A stretch of DNA of 64,000 bases from NCBI GenBank assembly GCA_965116595.1, contig OZ220708.1, positions 2,356,001 through 2,420,000 on the forward strand, read 5' to 3'. Of the stretch, positions 7,846 through 16,922 are shown one piece after another. Under the pieces are notes generated by a model. That model ran no database searches, had not been told where the DNA came from, and was given only the letters and a program-made list of their open reading frames with translations. How positions within the stretch are numbered: the first letter of the stretch is position 1; each line of letters starts with the position of its first letter. This DNA is from G963663315 sp963668255. Lineage in GTDB: Bacteria > Pseudomonadota > Gammaproteobacteria > Arenicellales > Poriferihabitantaceae. A program made the translations under genes and the position numbers.

Positions 7846-9393
7846 TTAATTCGCCAGCATATCTGATCGCGGTAACCGGATGTCAAATTTTTCGCGCAGG
7901 CTTTGATCCAGTTCTTCGGTTAAATGGCCGGGATAATGCCGCTGCAAAATCTGCCGGGTTCGATCGACGGCAACACTTCGAATTTCCCGGCTTCCATCGG
8001 TTGCCCATACATCGATTGTTCGGCGGTCACCGATTTCAGGATAGACGAAATCACTCTGCATACGTTCGAGAGTTTCGGTTCTGCCGAGGAAATGCCCTTC
8101 GCCGCGGGCGACTTCATCAATGGCCTGCAATGCGAGGGTTTCATCATTCACTTCGATTCCAGCTAAAGACTTCATGATCACTCCGAGCATGTCGTTATCG
8201 ATCACATAACTTTCCAGCGCACAACCCATCAGGCTGGCCTGCATCCCGCTGGCCTGGGTGATCAGGTTACTACCGGCCTGTGCCGCCAGTGTCACTGCCA
8301 GACTTTTTTCGTAGCCGCTTTGCGCATCGGCAATCTTGCTGTCGGTAGCGCCAGCTATCACAGAATTCGGTAAACGATAATAGTTCGCCATCTGCACACT
8401 GGAGGCCGTTGCTATGGCTCCCTCGGCGCTGCCGCCACTCATTGCGCCAGTACGAAGGTCGGTCAACATCGGTCGGGTACCCAGAATCACTTTGGCTGCC
8501 GGGTCCAGCGCCCAGGCGAAAATCATCCCTGCAAGCGTTTCGGCAATGGTTTGAGCGATGGACCCGGCCAGTGTTACCGGACTCGACGCACCCATCTGAC
8601 CGAAGGTGTTGGCATGCAACGGGATTCCGAAGCGTACTGCCTCGGCAGCTATTTCACAGGATTGGGCATCAAACCGCAGCGGCGGTACCGACATATTGCA
8701 ATTCAAGGATAAAAAGGGGCGCGCCAGAAAAGCCTCTCGGGATCCGGCTATCGCATAACACAGGTTAGCGATATCTTCGATATGGGCGGCTTCTGTTGCC
8801 GCAACGAAAACATGCTTTTCCGTCCCTGCCAGACAGACATAGGCGGTATTAATATCCAGCGAACGGGTATCGGGCATGTCCCGGGCGACCATCGAACGAC
8901 TGAAAAAATGGATGTTATCGAGACAATCGACCAGTCGTGCCGCATCGTAGAGATCACGTAACGTAGATTCGCGATAAACCCCGCTATCCAGATCCAGGAT
9001 AAGCGCCGCCGCGCCGCCGGAACCGGCATGGACTTTAGCTACATCGAGTTGCATATCATGTTTCGGATTTTGACCACAGAGCGCAAAATTGCGTGGCAAA
9101 TCATTTAACGCATTTTCGATCAATTCCAGCGAGAAGCGCAGGCGACCTTCATCATCGAGGCGCCCGCCGGCAGCAGTAACAGGGTCGATAACCCTATCGG
9201 GGGCTTCCGCCATGCCAACATCTGACAGAATTGCGCGTACCGCTTTATCGATCCTGGGCAAATCTTCAGAATTCAGCGGTTGATATCGCCCACCGATTGA
9301 TCCGCTCATTGACGGACTCGCAGATCGCCCCGGATTGGCATCGGCATTGCGACATCGACGCCGCCCCTTACTGCGCTTTTCAGGATCCGGCAT
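7846..9393 (-). CDS. Trimethylamine methyltransferase (MttB) superfamily protein, non-pyrrolysine type
   Basis: MttB-family enzymes move a methyl group from a methylated amine to a corrinoid protein; members without pyrrolysine act on quaternary amines such as glycine betaine or proline betaine. This 515-residue protein has the family's Arg-rich N-terminus (RSKGRRRCR), HAGSGGAA, the central SRSMVARDMPDTRSLDI, MSGGSAEGAIATASSVQMANYYRLPN and SKIADAQSGYEKSL, and the late GEGHFLG segment. It is full length with no internal amber codon and a TAA stop, so pyrrolysine is not used. The start at 9393 includes the basic N-terminus seen in relatives. No corrinoid protein (MttC) or activase is encoded nearby. 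The upstream gene on the same strand is the agmatine deiminase-like gene, 74 bases away. Confidence 0.85.
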   Translation of the reverse strand: MPDPEKRSKGRRRCRNADANPGRSASPSMSGSIGGRYQPLNSEDLPRIDKAVRAILSDVGMAEAPDRVIDPVTAAGGRLDDEGRLRFSLELIENALNDLPRNFALCGQNPKHDMQLDVAKVHAGSGGAAALILDLDSGVYRESTLRDLYDAARLVDCLDNIHFFSRSMVARDMPDTRSLDINTAYVCLAGTEKHVFVAATEAAHIEDIANLCYAIAGSREAFLARPFLSLNCNMSVPPLRFDAQSCEIAAEAVRFGIPLHANTFGQMGASSPVTLAGSIAQTIAETLAGMIFAWALDPAAKVILGTRPMLTDLRTGAMSGGSAEGAIATASSVQMANYYRLPNSVIAGATDSKIADAQSGYEKSLAVTLAAQAGSNLITQASGMQASLMGCALESYVIDNDMLGVIMKSLAGIEVNDETLALQAIDEVARGEGHFLGRTETLERMQSDFVYPEIGDRRTIDVWATDGSREIRSVAVDRTRQILQRHYPGHLTEELDQSLREKFDIRLPRSDMLAN

Positions 9394-9467
9394 GGTTTCT
9401 AATCTCCGAAAGGATCAGGTTGCGAAGGGTTGGTCGACAACCAGACTGATATCGTGCACGAACTGCA

Positions 9468-10601
9468 TCATCGCAACGTCAACACCGGGCCCTGGATCGT
9501 TGATGCCGCCGGTTGGTCGTTGGTATGGCAGTGGACTCCGCCGCCTGAATGCCACGATCCGAGCATTTCGATGATATGGATTTCGCGATCCGGGAAATAG
9601 CTCCGGAGGCGTTGTCTGGCCGCGTTGTCGGTCTCCGGGTTGTCAAATCCGACTGCAATGACAAATCCGTTGCCGACCAGCCAGTTCATGTAATTGGTGT
9701 CATATCTGACTCCCTTGTAGCTGACGGCGCCTTCGATCGGGTCACGCACCACATTGAATCCTGCTTCGGTAATCACTCTGGCTGCGTTGTCGTAGACCAG
9801 CGAGTCCCTGCCGTCACCGGGTTGGCAGAGGGAACGGCCGGTACATTGTGGTATCACGACTATATGCCTGTTGATGAACCTCGCTATACCATCAATATGC
9901 CCCTTGGTACGGTCGCCCCCGGGGATGCCTTCGATGAAGATGACTTTTGAAACCCCGAAATGCCGTTGCATGTCCGAAGTTGCCTGTTCGATGGTGTAGC
10001 CGGGGTTGCGTCCTGGGTCGCCAATCGTGTTCCAGTTGAGTATAACGGTGTCTGTTCCATTGAATTCGAGGTTGCCCCGTTCATGTACAATATCAATAGG
10101 ATCAACCGGCAGCCCGGTCAATTTCCCAACGGCTTCAGGGACGTTGTTATCATGCCTGAACGGGATGTCGGCGCCAAAACCACCGCCCCAGGCATTGAAC
10201 TCCCAGTTCTGGATCCGCATTGCGCCATCCTCGATTACATAGACCGGACCATTGTCACGCATCCAGGCGCTGTCGTTGGCAATTTTATGCCAGTTGATAT
10301 TCGGATGGTCAGGATTCCCGCCTGCGCGGGAAATTGCGCTCCTGGCCTCCTCCATGATCGATTTTTTGTGATGAAGAATATGTAGTGTCTCGTATTCAGC
10401 AATGATACTGGAGATTTTTGCAAATGCGGGCTCAAAGACTTTTTCGTACCGGCCGGGCCATTGTATCCAGATAGCCTCCTGGGGTTCCCATTCAGCCGGG
10501 ACACGCTTCGATAAGGTAGATGCAAAAGAGAATCCGGCGATGGTCATGATCAATAGAATTACGCTGAGTTTCAGACTGACGGAGCAGTATTTAATAAACA
10601 T
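9468..10601 (-). CDS. Agmatine deiminase / peptidyl-arginine deiminase family protein, exported
   Basis: Members hydrolyse guanidino groups, for example agmatine to N-carbamoylputrescine and ammonia. The 377-residue protein has an N-terminal hydrophobic segment (residues about 9-28, ending SFAS) that looks like a signal peptide, unlike cytoplasmic AguA. Core motifs follow: VPAEWEPQEAIWIQWP, DSAWMRDNGPVYVI, HERGNLEFNGTDTV in the position of the usual EGGN motif, TKGHIDGIARF, and GGGVHCHTNDQPA with the catalytic Cys. The active-site set (Asp, His, Cys) is present, so it is probably active, in the periplasm. It starts 36 bases after the DUF2889 gene and could belong to the same long transcript. 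Confidence 0.85.
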   Translation of the reverse strand: MFIKYCSVSLKLSVILLIMTIAGFSFASTLSKRVPAEWEPQEAIWIQWPGRYEKVFEPAFAKISSIIAEYETLHILHHKKSIMEEARSAISRAGGNPDHPNINWHKIANDSAWMRDNGPVYVIEDGAMRIQNWEFNAWGGGFGADIPFRHDNNVPEAVGKLTGLPVDPIDIVHERGNLEFNGTDTVILNWNTIGDPGRNPGYTIEQATSDMQRHFGVSKVIFIEGIPGGDRTKGHIDGIARFINRHIVVIPQCTGRSLCQPGDGRDSLVYDNAARVITEAGFNVVRDPIEGAVSYKGVRYDTNYMNWLVGNGFVIAVGFDNPETDNAARQRLRSYFPDREIHIIEMLGSWHSGGGVHCHTNDQPAASTIQGPVLTLR

Positions 10602-10637
10602 CGGTTCTTGGGGTCGATGTGAACAGGCCTGGTTTTC

Positions 10638-11180
10638 TTATTCCTTTCCTGTGTAGAATTCGGGCCACATTACTTTTACCACCGCACTGTCACTGGACAG
10701 TGAATGACACTGGTTCAGAATTGCAGGCATTTTCCGGCCCGGTTTGCTGTTCTCATTAACCTCTATTGCGTGGTGCATGGTCTGGTAAGCGGTGGTCGAC
10801 ATCGGGCCCAGCAGTTCCATCACATGTGTGCAACTGTCGGTTTTGGGGATTCGCTTCGAGGCTTCACGCTTCCAGCCGGATCCGATTTTCAATCCAATCA
10901 GGTTTTTCATGCTGTTGGAAGCGCTTTTACAAAGCTGGAAAGGGGTGTGAGGCATTTCGACACTGATATCCTGAATCACCATGTCAAGGTTCAGTGTGAC
11001 ACACAGCTTCATGCTGTGAATCGGTTCATCCGCCTTGATTTCCCCACGTTCATGGGTGGAGTAGTTGCAGGTCTTGGTATCCGTCAGTGTGGTTTCGATA
11101 TCCCACAGACCATCGTCACGTTCAAACCCTTTACTATGAATCATCCGTGAATGCAGATGTTTTCGGGGTGACGTCATCAC
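10638..11180 (-). CDS. DUF2889 family protein
   Basis: This 180-residue protein of unknown function fits DUF2889: the N-terminal RKHLHSRMIHSKGFERDDGLWDIE, TLTDTKTCNY, DEPIHSMKLCVTLN, IGSGWKREASKRIPKTDSCTHVMELLGPM and AYQTMHH are the conserved blocks. It has no signal peptide or membrane segment. It sits three bases from the thioesterase gene, in an operon downstream of leucine degradation. In many proteobacteria this family occurs next to acyl-CoA or aromatic degradation genes; the role here is not known. Confidence 0.8.
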   Translation of the reverse strand: MMTSPRKHLHSRMIHSKGFERDDGLWDIETTLTDTKTCNYSTHERGEIKADEPIHSMKLCVTLNLDMVIQDISVEMPHTPFQLCKSASNSMKNLIGLKIGSGWKREASKRIPKTDSCTHVMELLGPMSTTAYQTMHHAIEVNENSKPGRKMPAILNQCHSLSSDSAVVKVMWPEFYTGKE

Positions 11181-11183
11181 AGA

Positions 11184-11633
11184 TCAGCTTTTGGGGTAAA
11201 AAATCATTTGCGTGCAGCGCATTTCGGCGATACGTTTGCCTGTTTGCTGATGAATGACACTGCAATCCCAGACCTGGGTTGAACGGCCGGAATGAATCAG
11301 GGTAGCGGTGCTTGATAGCGTGCCGTCGGCAGCCATGCCCGTGAAATTACACTTCAACTCAATCGTTGTAAACCCGGTAGCCCCTTCAGGTAAATGGGAA
11401 AGGCATCCCCAGCCTGCTGCAGTATCGGCCAATGCGATAATACTGCCGCCGTGAATACTGCCGTTGAGGTTCAACATGTAAGGCTCAACCGGCATTTCAA
11501 TAACGAAACTGGTGGCGCTTACAGAGACGCTTTTCATTGCCATCATACTTGGCAGATGATTTTGCCGCCGGGAATTGAAAAATTCCAGGCAGTCGGCCGC
11601 TGAGGAATAATGCATCCGGTCTCTGTCCAGCAT
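11184..11633 (-). CDS. PaaI-type hotdog thioesterase
   Basis: A 149-residue hotdog-fold acyl-CoA thioesterase. The segment NLNGSIHGGSIIALADTAAGWG is the PaaI-family signature, followed by TTIELKCNFTGMA and the strand pattern ending AEMRCTQMIFYPKS. I chose the ATG at 11633 because it overlaps the stop of the upstream dehalogenase (TAATG); an in-frame ATG at 11651 would add six residues and lies inside that gene. The substrate is likely an acyl-CoA from the neighbouring degradative route, but this is inference. Confidence 0.85.
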   Translation of the reverse strand: MLDRDRMHYSSAADCLEFFNSRRQNHLPSMMAMKSVSVSATSFVIEMPVEPYMLNLNGSIHGGSIIALADTAAGWGCLSHLPEGATGFTTIELKCNFTGMAADGTLSSTATLIHSGRSTQVWDCSVIHQQTGKRIAEMRCTQMIFYPKS

Positions 11634-12301
11634 TACGATACAGCCTCGCACAGGTCCGCCAGTGTAGACAGGGTGACAGTGGGAGTAAACTCCCAGGGGT
11701 CATAAACAACGGATCCGGATCGCTGAACCCATGCGGCCCTGATGCCGTAAGCAATGGCGCCGATGACATCGAAAGCATTGCTGGAGACCAGCCAGGCATG
11801 ATCGATATCACTGTTTGCAGCATTTACAAAATGTTCATATACCGCCGGGTTCGGTTTGAATGTGCCGATGCTGTCTACGCTGATCACTCCCTCGAAGTAG
11901 CCACGGATGCCGGCATTGGTCAGCGCTGTATTGACTGCTTCCGCCTGACCGTTTGAAAAGGCATAGAGTGACATGCCGGTGTCTTTCAGAGCGTCAAGGC
12001 ACTCGACCACATCGGCAAAAACGGGCAGAGTGGAATAGGCTGCCAGCAGGGTCTGCTTTTGCTGTTCAGACAGGTCGTGATTCAGGGTGTCGGCAGTATG
12101 TTCCAGCGCCTGCCGTGTACAGACACTGAAATCCTGATACCGGTCCATCAGGCCGCGGCGGAAGGTGTACTCAAGCTGCTTCTCCCGCCAGGCCTGAGAG
12201 AATCGAGGGGCGTCTTCACCAATCATCTTTTCGAGTTGTAGAATGACGCCGTGGGTATCGATCAAGGTGCCGTACACATCGAAGCCGAGTGTGATATTCA
12301 T
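11633..12301 (-). CDS. Haloacid dehalogenase, type II (HAD superfamily)
   Basis: The 222-residue protein has the L-2-haloacid dehalogenase arrangement: nucleophile Asp8 in GFDVYGTLIDTHG, the helical cap with WREKQLEYTFRRGLMDRYQDF, motif II YAFSNGQ, motif III Lys in TFKPNPAVYEHF, and LVSSNAFDVIGAIAYGIRAAWVQRSG. These are specific to the type II dehalogenase branch rather than generic phosphatases. Whether a haloacid is the real substrate is uncertain, since many annotated members are untested. It lies 54 bases downstream of the HMG-CoA lyase gene and its stop overlaps the next start. Confidence 0.85.
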   Translation of the reverse strand: MNITLGFDVYGTLIDTHGVILQLEKMIGEDAPRFSQAWREKQLEYTFRRGLMDRYQDFSVCTRQALEHTADTLNHDLSEQQKQTLLAAYSTLPVFADVVECLDALKDTGMSLYAFSNGQAEAVNTALTNAGIRGYFEGVISVDSIGTFKPNPAVYEHFVNAANSDIDHAWLVSSNAFDVIGAIAYGIRAAWVQRSGSVVYDPWEFTPTVTLSTLADLCEAVS

Positions 12302-12355
12302 GGTTTATGCTGTACCAGGTTGGTTTGTATTGATTGCTAAGGATTTCACTATGAA

Positions 12356-13264
12356 TCAGGTTGAGGCCAGATTGACTTTCGACATCACCGGACGACCCAG
12401 TATTTTACAAATATTGCGACCTGCTACAATCAGTTTCTCTAAATCCACCCCGTGTTTGATGCCCAGTCCGTTGAGCATGTAGACGACGTCTTCAGTGGCG
12501 ACATTGCCACTCGCTCCCCTGGCGTAAGGACATCCGCCAAGACCGGCAACCGAGCTGTCAATGGTCGTGATTCCGGCCTGTAATGCCGCGTATATATTGG
12601 CCAGCGCCTGCCCGTAGGTATCGTGAAAATGTACGGCAAGCTGATCCTTTGGAATGATATCGAGTAGCCGGTCAATCAGTTGTCGGGTCAGTAATGGCGT
12701 GCCGGTCCCAATCGTATCGCCCAGGGAAACCTGATAACAGCCGAGGTCGATCAACCGTTTCGAGACACGGGCAACCTTCTCAGGTTCAACCGGGCCTTCA
12801 TAGGGGCAGCCCATCACACAGGAGATGTAGCCACGGATTTTCATCCCTTCGGCGGAAGCGGATTCCACCACCTCGCGGAAGCGTTCGATACTTTCGGAAA
12901 TGCTGCAGTTGATATTGTGTTGCGAGAAGGTTTCCGATGCCGCAGCGAAGATCGCAATTTCCCTGGCGCCTGCTGCGATGGCTGCCTCGAGCCCCTGTCT
13001 GTTCGGTACCAGCACCGGCCAGGATACATCCGTATCGTGTACGAGACCTTGAAGTACCTGATCCGAATCGACCATTTGCGGCACCCGTTGCGGATGGACA
13101 AAAGCGCCTGCTTCGATTCGTTTAAGACCGCAAGCGGCAAGTTGAAGGGCGAATTGACAGCGGGTTTCACTGTCCAGTACGACTAGCTCGTTTTGCAGGC
13201 CGTCTCGCAGCCCTACCTCTACAAGGCTCACTTCAGTCGGTAGCATGATCGCTGGCAGACTCAT
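12356..13264 (-). CDS. liuE: Hydroxymethylglutaryl-CoA lyase
   Basis: This enzyme cleaves 3-hydroxy-3-methylglutaryl-CoA to acetoacetate and acetyl-CoA, the last step of leucine degradation. The 302-residue TIM barrel shows VEVGLRDGLQNE near the start, SLGDTIGTGTP, HFHDTYGQALANIYAAL with the metal-binding His, and the signature GLGGCPYARGASGN with the catalytic Cys. Its ATG overlaps the stop of the carboxylase alpha gene (ATGA at 13261-13264). Acetoacetate made here could be reactivated by the acetoacetyl-CoA synthetase encoded at 20336. Confidence 0.95.
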   Translation of the reverse strand: MSLPAIMLPTEVSLVEVGLRDGLQNELVVLDSETRCQFALQLAACGLKRIEAGAFVHPQRVPQMVDSDQVLQGLVHDTDVSWPVLVPNRQGLEAAIAAGAREIAIFAAASETFSQHNINCSISESIERFREVVESASAEGMKIRGYISCVMGCPYEGPVEPEKVARVSKRLIDLGCYQVSLGDTIGTGTPLLTRQLIDRLLDIIPKDQLAVHFHDTYGQALANIYAALQAGITTIDSSVAGLGGCPYARGASGNVATEDVVYMLNGLGIKHGVDLEKLIVAGRNICKILGRPVMSKVNLAST

Positions 13265-15279
13265 TGTTCGATCGCCATCAACACGGCGCCTTCTGCGACC
13301 TGATCGCCAATCGAAGAATTAACACTGACCACAATACCAGTGCAGGGCGATTTTATCTGATGCTCCATTTTCATTGCTTCGACAATCATCAGTATGTCCC
13401 CCGCCGCCACCTGCTGGCCTGGCTTTGCTTTAATATCAACCACCATACCGGGCATCGGGGATTGCAGCGTCATCCGGGTTTGCTGGCTGGTCTGAATATC
13501 AGATTTTGCTTTAACTTCACGATTTATAATATTGAAATTAATGTGATATTCCTGATAACACAGTGAAACGGTTGATCCGGTTCTGGCCGCCAGCACGATT
13601 TTTGGTCGATGTCCTGATTGAATTTCCAGACGCATCCCGTTCAATTCCGCCTGCATCGGGGCGAATGCTTCCGCTTCATCCGTGTCGAACCGGAAGGCGG
13701 TTCCCCGGCGTCTGAGCGTAACCGGGACTTGTTGCCCCTCTGCCTCAAACAGATATTGTCGGGCGCTTTCCTCTCGTACCAGACACTCCGGTTCATTTTC
13801 GGAAGGAGTAATCCAGGGTGACCATTTATCGCTTTGTTCGAGCTGTTCAGCCTGTTGCCGTTGGATGTCGGACAAATACAGAAATATTGCGGCAAATCGG
13901 GCCGCTTCGGCGGTGCTGGTACGGGCGCCCGTCAATACCGGAAGATTCCCTTCCACAAAGCCGGTATCGAGCGCGCCCTTTACAAAATCAGGTTCCCGGA
14001 CCAGATTTTGCAGGAATGCGATATTGTTGTTTACGCCCAGAATCCGGTAGTCATCCAGAGCGGTGGTCATGCGACCCAGCGCTTCTGTGCGGTCGTCGCC
14101 GTGGACAATCAGCTTGCAGATCATCGGATCATAGTTGAGGGTGATGGTGTCTCCGGCGCGGATGCCGGTGTCTACCCGCAAACTACGGATGGTTTCTGGA
14201 TGGTTGATATGATGCGCCTTTCCGGGTGAAGGCAGAAACCCGGTTCTCGGGTTTTCCGCGTAAATCCTGGCTTCAATCGCGTGGCCGCTCAGCGGGATCT
14301 GATCTTGTTGGCAGGGCAGGGGATTACCAGCGGCAACCCTGATCTGCCATTCCACCAGGTCCTGGCCGGTTATCATTTCAGTCACGGGATGTTCCACCTG
14401 GAGTCGCGTGTTCATTTCCATGAAGTAGAAATCGCCGTCGGGCGAGTAAAGGAATTCGACAGTACCTGCGCCGAGATACTGGATTGAGCGGGCGCACTCA
14501 ATTGCCGCATCGGTCATCCTGGCCCGCGCATCATCGCTGATCCCCGGAGCGGGGGATTCCTCGATTACTTTCTGGTGTCTGCGCTGCATCGAACAATCGC
14601 GTTCATGCAAATGCACGATATTACCGTAGTGGTCCGCGAAGACCTGGACTTCAATATGCCGGGCTGTGGGCAGGAAGCGTTCAAGCAGGACATCGTCATC
14701 GCCAAAAGCGGCCAGACTTTCGCGCCTGACCGATTCCAGGGACGACTGGAAATCTTCAGCCTGTTCGACCAGCCGCATGCCCTTGCCGCCGCCGCCCGCC
14801 ACGGCCTTGATCAGCAGGGGATAGCCGGTCTGGTTGGCCATTTCCAGCAGCCAGTCACTATCCTGATTGTCGCCATCATAGCCGGGAAGGATTGGAACGC
14901 CTGCCTGCGATACGGTTTTGCGCGCCGTATTCTTCGACCCCATGATTCGTATGGATTCGGCGGAAGGGCCAATGAAGGTGATTGCGCGTTGATCGCACAT
15001 TTGCGCAAATTCTGCATTCTCCGATAAAAACCCGTAGCCGGGGTGGATGGCCTGGGCGCCTGTCGACTTTGCGGCAGCCAGAATTCTTTCGGTATCCAGA
15101 TAACTCTCGGCAGGAGTGTTGCCGGCGACCGGAACCGCCTGATCACAGTAGTTGACATGCAGCGCCCCCTGATCGGCGTCCGAATAGATCGCAACCGTTT
15201 CCACTCCGATTCTTTTTGCCGTTTTCGCGATACGACAGGCGATTTCTCCACGGTTGGCGATGAGAATTTTCTGGAACAT
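13261..15279 (-). CDS. liuD: Methylcrotonyl-CoA carboxylase alpha subunit (biotin carboxylase plus biotin carrier)
   Basis: The 672-residue subunit carboxylates its own biotin using ATP and bicarbonate and passes the group to the beta subunit. Domains in order: biotin carboxylase N-terminal part (FQKILIANRGEIACRIAKTAK), ATP-grasp with AVAGGGGKGMRLV and EMNTRLQVEHPVTEMITG, C-terminal part, a linker of about 120 residues, and a biotinyl domain with EAMKMEH near the end. Neighbouring ivd, liuB and liuE make methylcrotonyl-CoA the likely substrate rather than acetyl- or propionyl-CoA. It starts five bases after the liuB stop. Confidence 0.92.
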   Translation of the reverse strand: MFQKILIANRGEIACRIAKTAKRIGVETVAIYSDADQGALHVNYCDQAVPVAGNTPAESYLDTERILAAAKSTGAQAIHPGYGFLSENAEFAQMCDQRAITFIGPSAESIRIMGSKNTARKTVSQAGVPILPGYDGDNQDSDWLLEMANQTGYPLLIKAVAGGGGKGMRLVEQAEDFQSSLESVRRESLAAFGDDDVLLERFLPTARHIEVQVFADHYGNIVHLHERDCSMQRRHQKVIEESPAPGISDDARARMTDAAIECARSIQYLGAGTVEFLYSPDGDFYFMEMNTRLQVEHPVTEMITGQDLVEWQIRVAAGNPLPCQQDQIPLSGHAIEARIYAENPRTGFLPSPGKAHHINHPETIRSLRVDTGIRAGDTITLNYDPMICKLIVHGDDRTEALGRMTTALDDYRILGVNNNIAFLQNLVREPDFVKGALDTGFVEGNLPVLTGARTSTAEAARFAAIFLYLSDIQRQQAEQLEQSDKWSPWITPSENEPECLVREESARQYLFEAEGQQVPVTLRRRGTAFRFDTDEAEAFAPMQAELNGMRLEIQSGHRPKIVLAARTGSTVSLCYQEYHINFNIINREVKAKSDIQTSQQTRMTLQSPMPGMVVDIKAKPGQQVAAGDILMIVEAMKMEHQIKSPCTGIVVSVNSSIGDQVAEGAVLMAIEQ

Positions 15280-15284
15280 GAGGG

Positions 15285-16908
15285 CTACATCCGAAAAACC
15301 CCGAACCGGGTTTCTTCTATCGGCGCATTGAGTGATGCCGAGATGGCAAGCGCCAGTGTCCGGCGGGTATCCCGCGGGTCAATAATGCCATCATCCCAGA
15401 GTCGGGCGCTGGCGTAACAGGGGTGTCCCTGGGTTTCATATTGCTGCAGTATCGAATCCTTGAAATTCTGCATTCCGGGATCATTTCTGTCCTCTTTCCT
15501 GATTTCTTCACCCTGCGCAGTCCGGGCATCCAGTTTGACCTGAGCGAGGACATTGGCTGCCTGTTCTCCGCCCATCACCGAAATTCTGGCATTGGGCCAG
15601 GTCCACAGAAACCTTGCCCCGAATGCCCGGCCGCACATTGCATAATTACCGGCGCCAAAACTGCCGCCGACGATAACAGTGAATTTTGGTACCCCTGCAT
15701 TGGCGACCGCAGTCACCATTTTCGCCCCATCCTTTGCGATGCCGCCAGCTTCATATTTCTGACCCACCATGAACCCGGTTATGTTCTGTAAAAAAATCAG
15801 CGGGGTTTTTCGTTGTGCGCACAGTTCAATGAAATGCGCGCCTTTCAACGCGGATTCGGAAAACAGGATACCATTGTTGGCAACGATACCGACCGGATAC
15901 CCATGTAAATGCGCGAAACCGCAAACCAGGCTGACGCCATAGTTTTGCTTGAACTCATGCAGGTCGCTGCCATCCACCAATCGTGCAATGATTTCACGGA
16001 TATCAAATTGTTGATGTTTGTCCACAGGAATGATCCCCAACAGATCCTCGCTCGGCCAGGCCGGCTCCCGGGGAGGTTTCAAATTCAAATCAAAACGTTT
16101 TGTGCGGTTCAGATGGCCGACGATATTTCGCGCCAGACGCAAGGCATCGAAATCATCGGTCGCAATATGATCAACCACGCCGGAAATCCTGCCGTGCACT
16201 TCGGCGCCGCCGAGAGTTCCGGCGCTGACCTCTTCACCGGTTGCCGCTTTCACCAGAGGCGGCCCGGCCAGAAAAATCGTACCCTGACCCTGAACGATGA
16301 TACTTTCATCACACATTGCAGGCACATAGGCGCCCCCGGCGGTACAACTTCCCATGGTTACTGCAATCTGGGGAATACCGGCTGCGGACAGATTGGCCTG
16401 ATTATAAAATATTCGCCCGAAATGTTCCTTGTCCGGAAATACTTCGTCCTGTAGCGGTAAAAACGCGCCGCCTGAATCCACCAGGTAGATGCAGGGCAGG
16501 TTGTTCTGCAGGGCGATTTCCTGGGCGCGGAGGTGTTTCTTGACCGTAATCGGATAATAGGTTCCTCCTTTTACCGTGGCGTCGTTGGCGATGATTACGC
16601 ATTCGATGCCTTCTACGCGGCCAATACCGGTAATGATTCCGCCTGCACTGATCTGCGTCTCCATACATTCCCCAGCCGGCGAACAGGGACAGTTCGAGAA
16701 ACGGGGCGCCGGTATCAATCAGATTGCTGATGCGTTCACGCACCAGCAGCTTGCCCCGGTCCGTATGCTTTTTCCGGGCGCTTTCACTGCCACCCAGGGT
16801 TATTTTCTCAGCCTTGTCCCGAAAATCCGCAATCTGCGCGCGCATGGCGTCGGCATTGGCGGCAAACTCCGTTGAACCGATATTGACGCTGGATTCAATT
16901 TTTGGCAT
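15285..16908 (-). CDS. liuB: Methylcrotonyl-CoA carboxylase beta subunit, split by a frame change
   Basis: The carboxyltransferase subunit makes 3-methylglutaconyl-CoA. The N-terminal part is read from ATG 16908 (MPKIESSVNIG, with KKHTDRGKLLVRERISNLID and PFLELSLFAGWGMYGD), while the rest is in another frame beginning near QISAGGIITGIGRVEGIEC and ending at 15285. In relatives these segments are continuous (FAG..MY..  then AGGIITGIG), so one indel lies near 16653-16662. The remainder is well conserved: NDATVKGGTYYP, VDSGGAFLPLQ, GSCTAGGAYVPAM, LQNITGFMVG, GGSFGAGNYAMCGRA and WPNARISVMGGEQAA. With the frame restored the protein would be about 541 residues, the family length. A sequencing error is the simplest cause. 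Confidence 0.9.
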
Positions 16909-16922
16909 GGGGGCCAGTCCGA

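Noticed and set aside
7846..9393. Pyrrolysine-containing trimethylamine methyltransferase
   Set aside because: The gene is uninterrupted over 515 codons with no internal amber codon and ends in TAA, so it belongs to the non-pyrrolysine branch.
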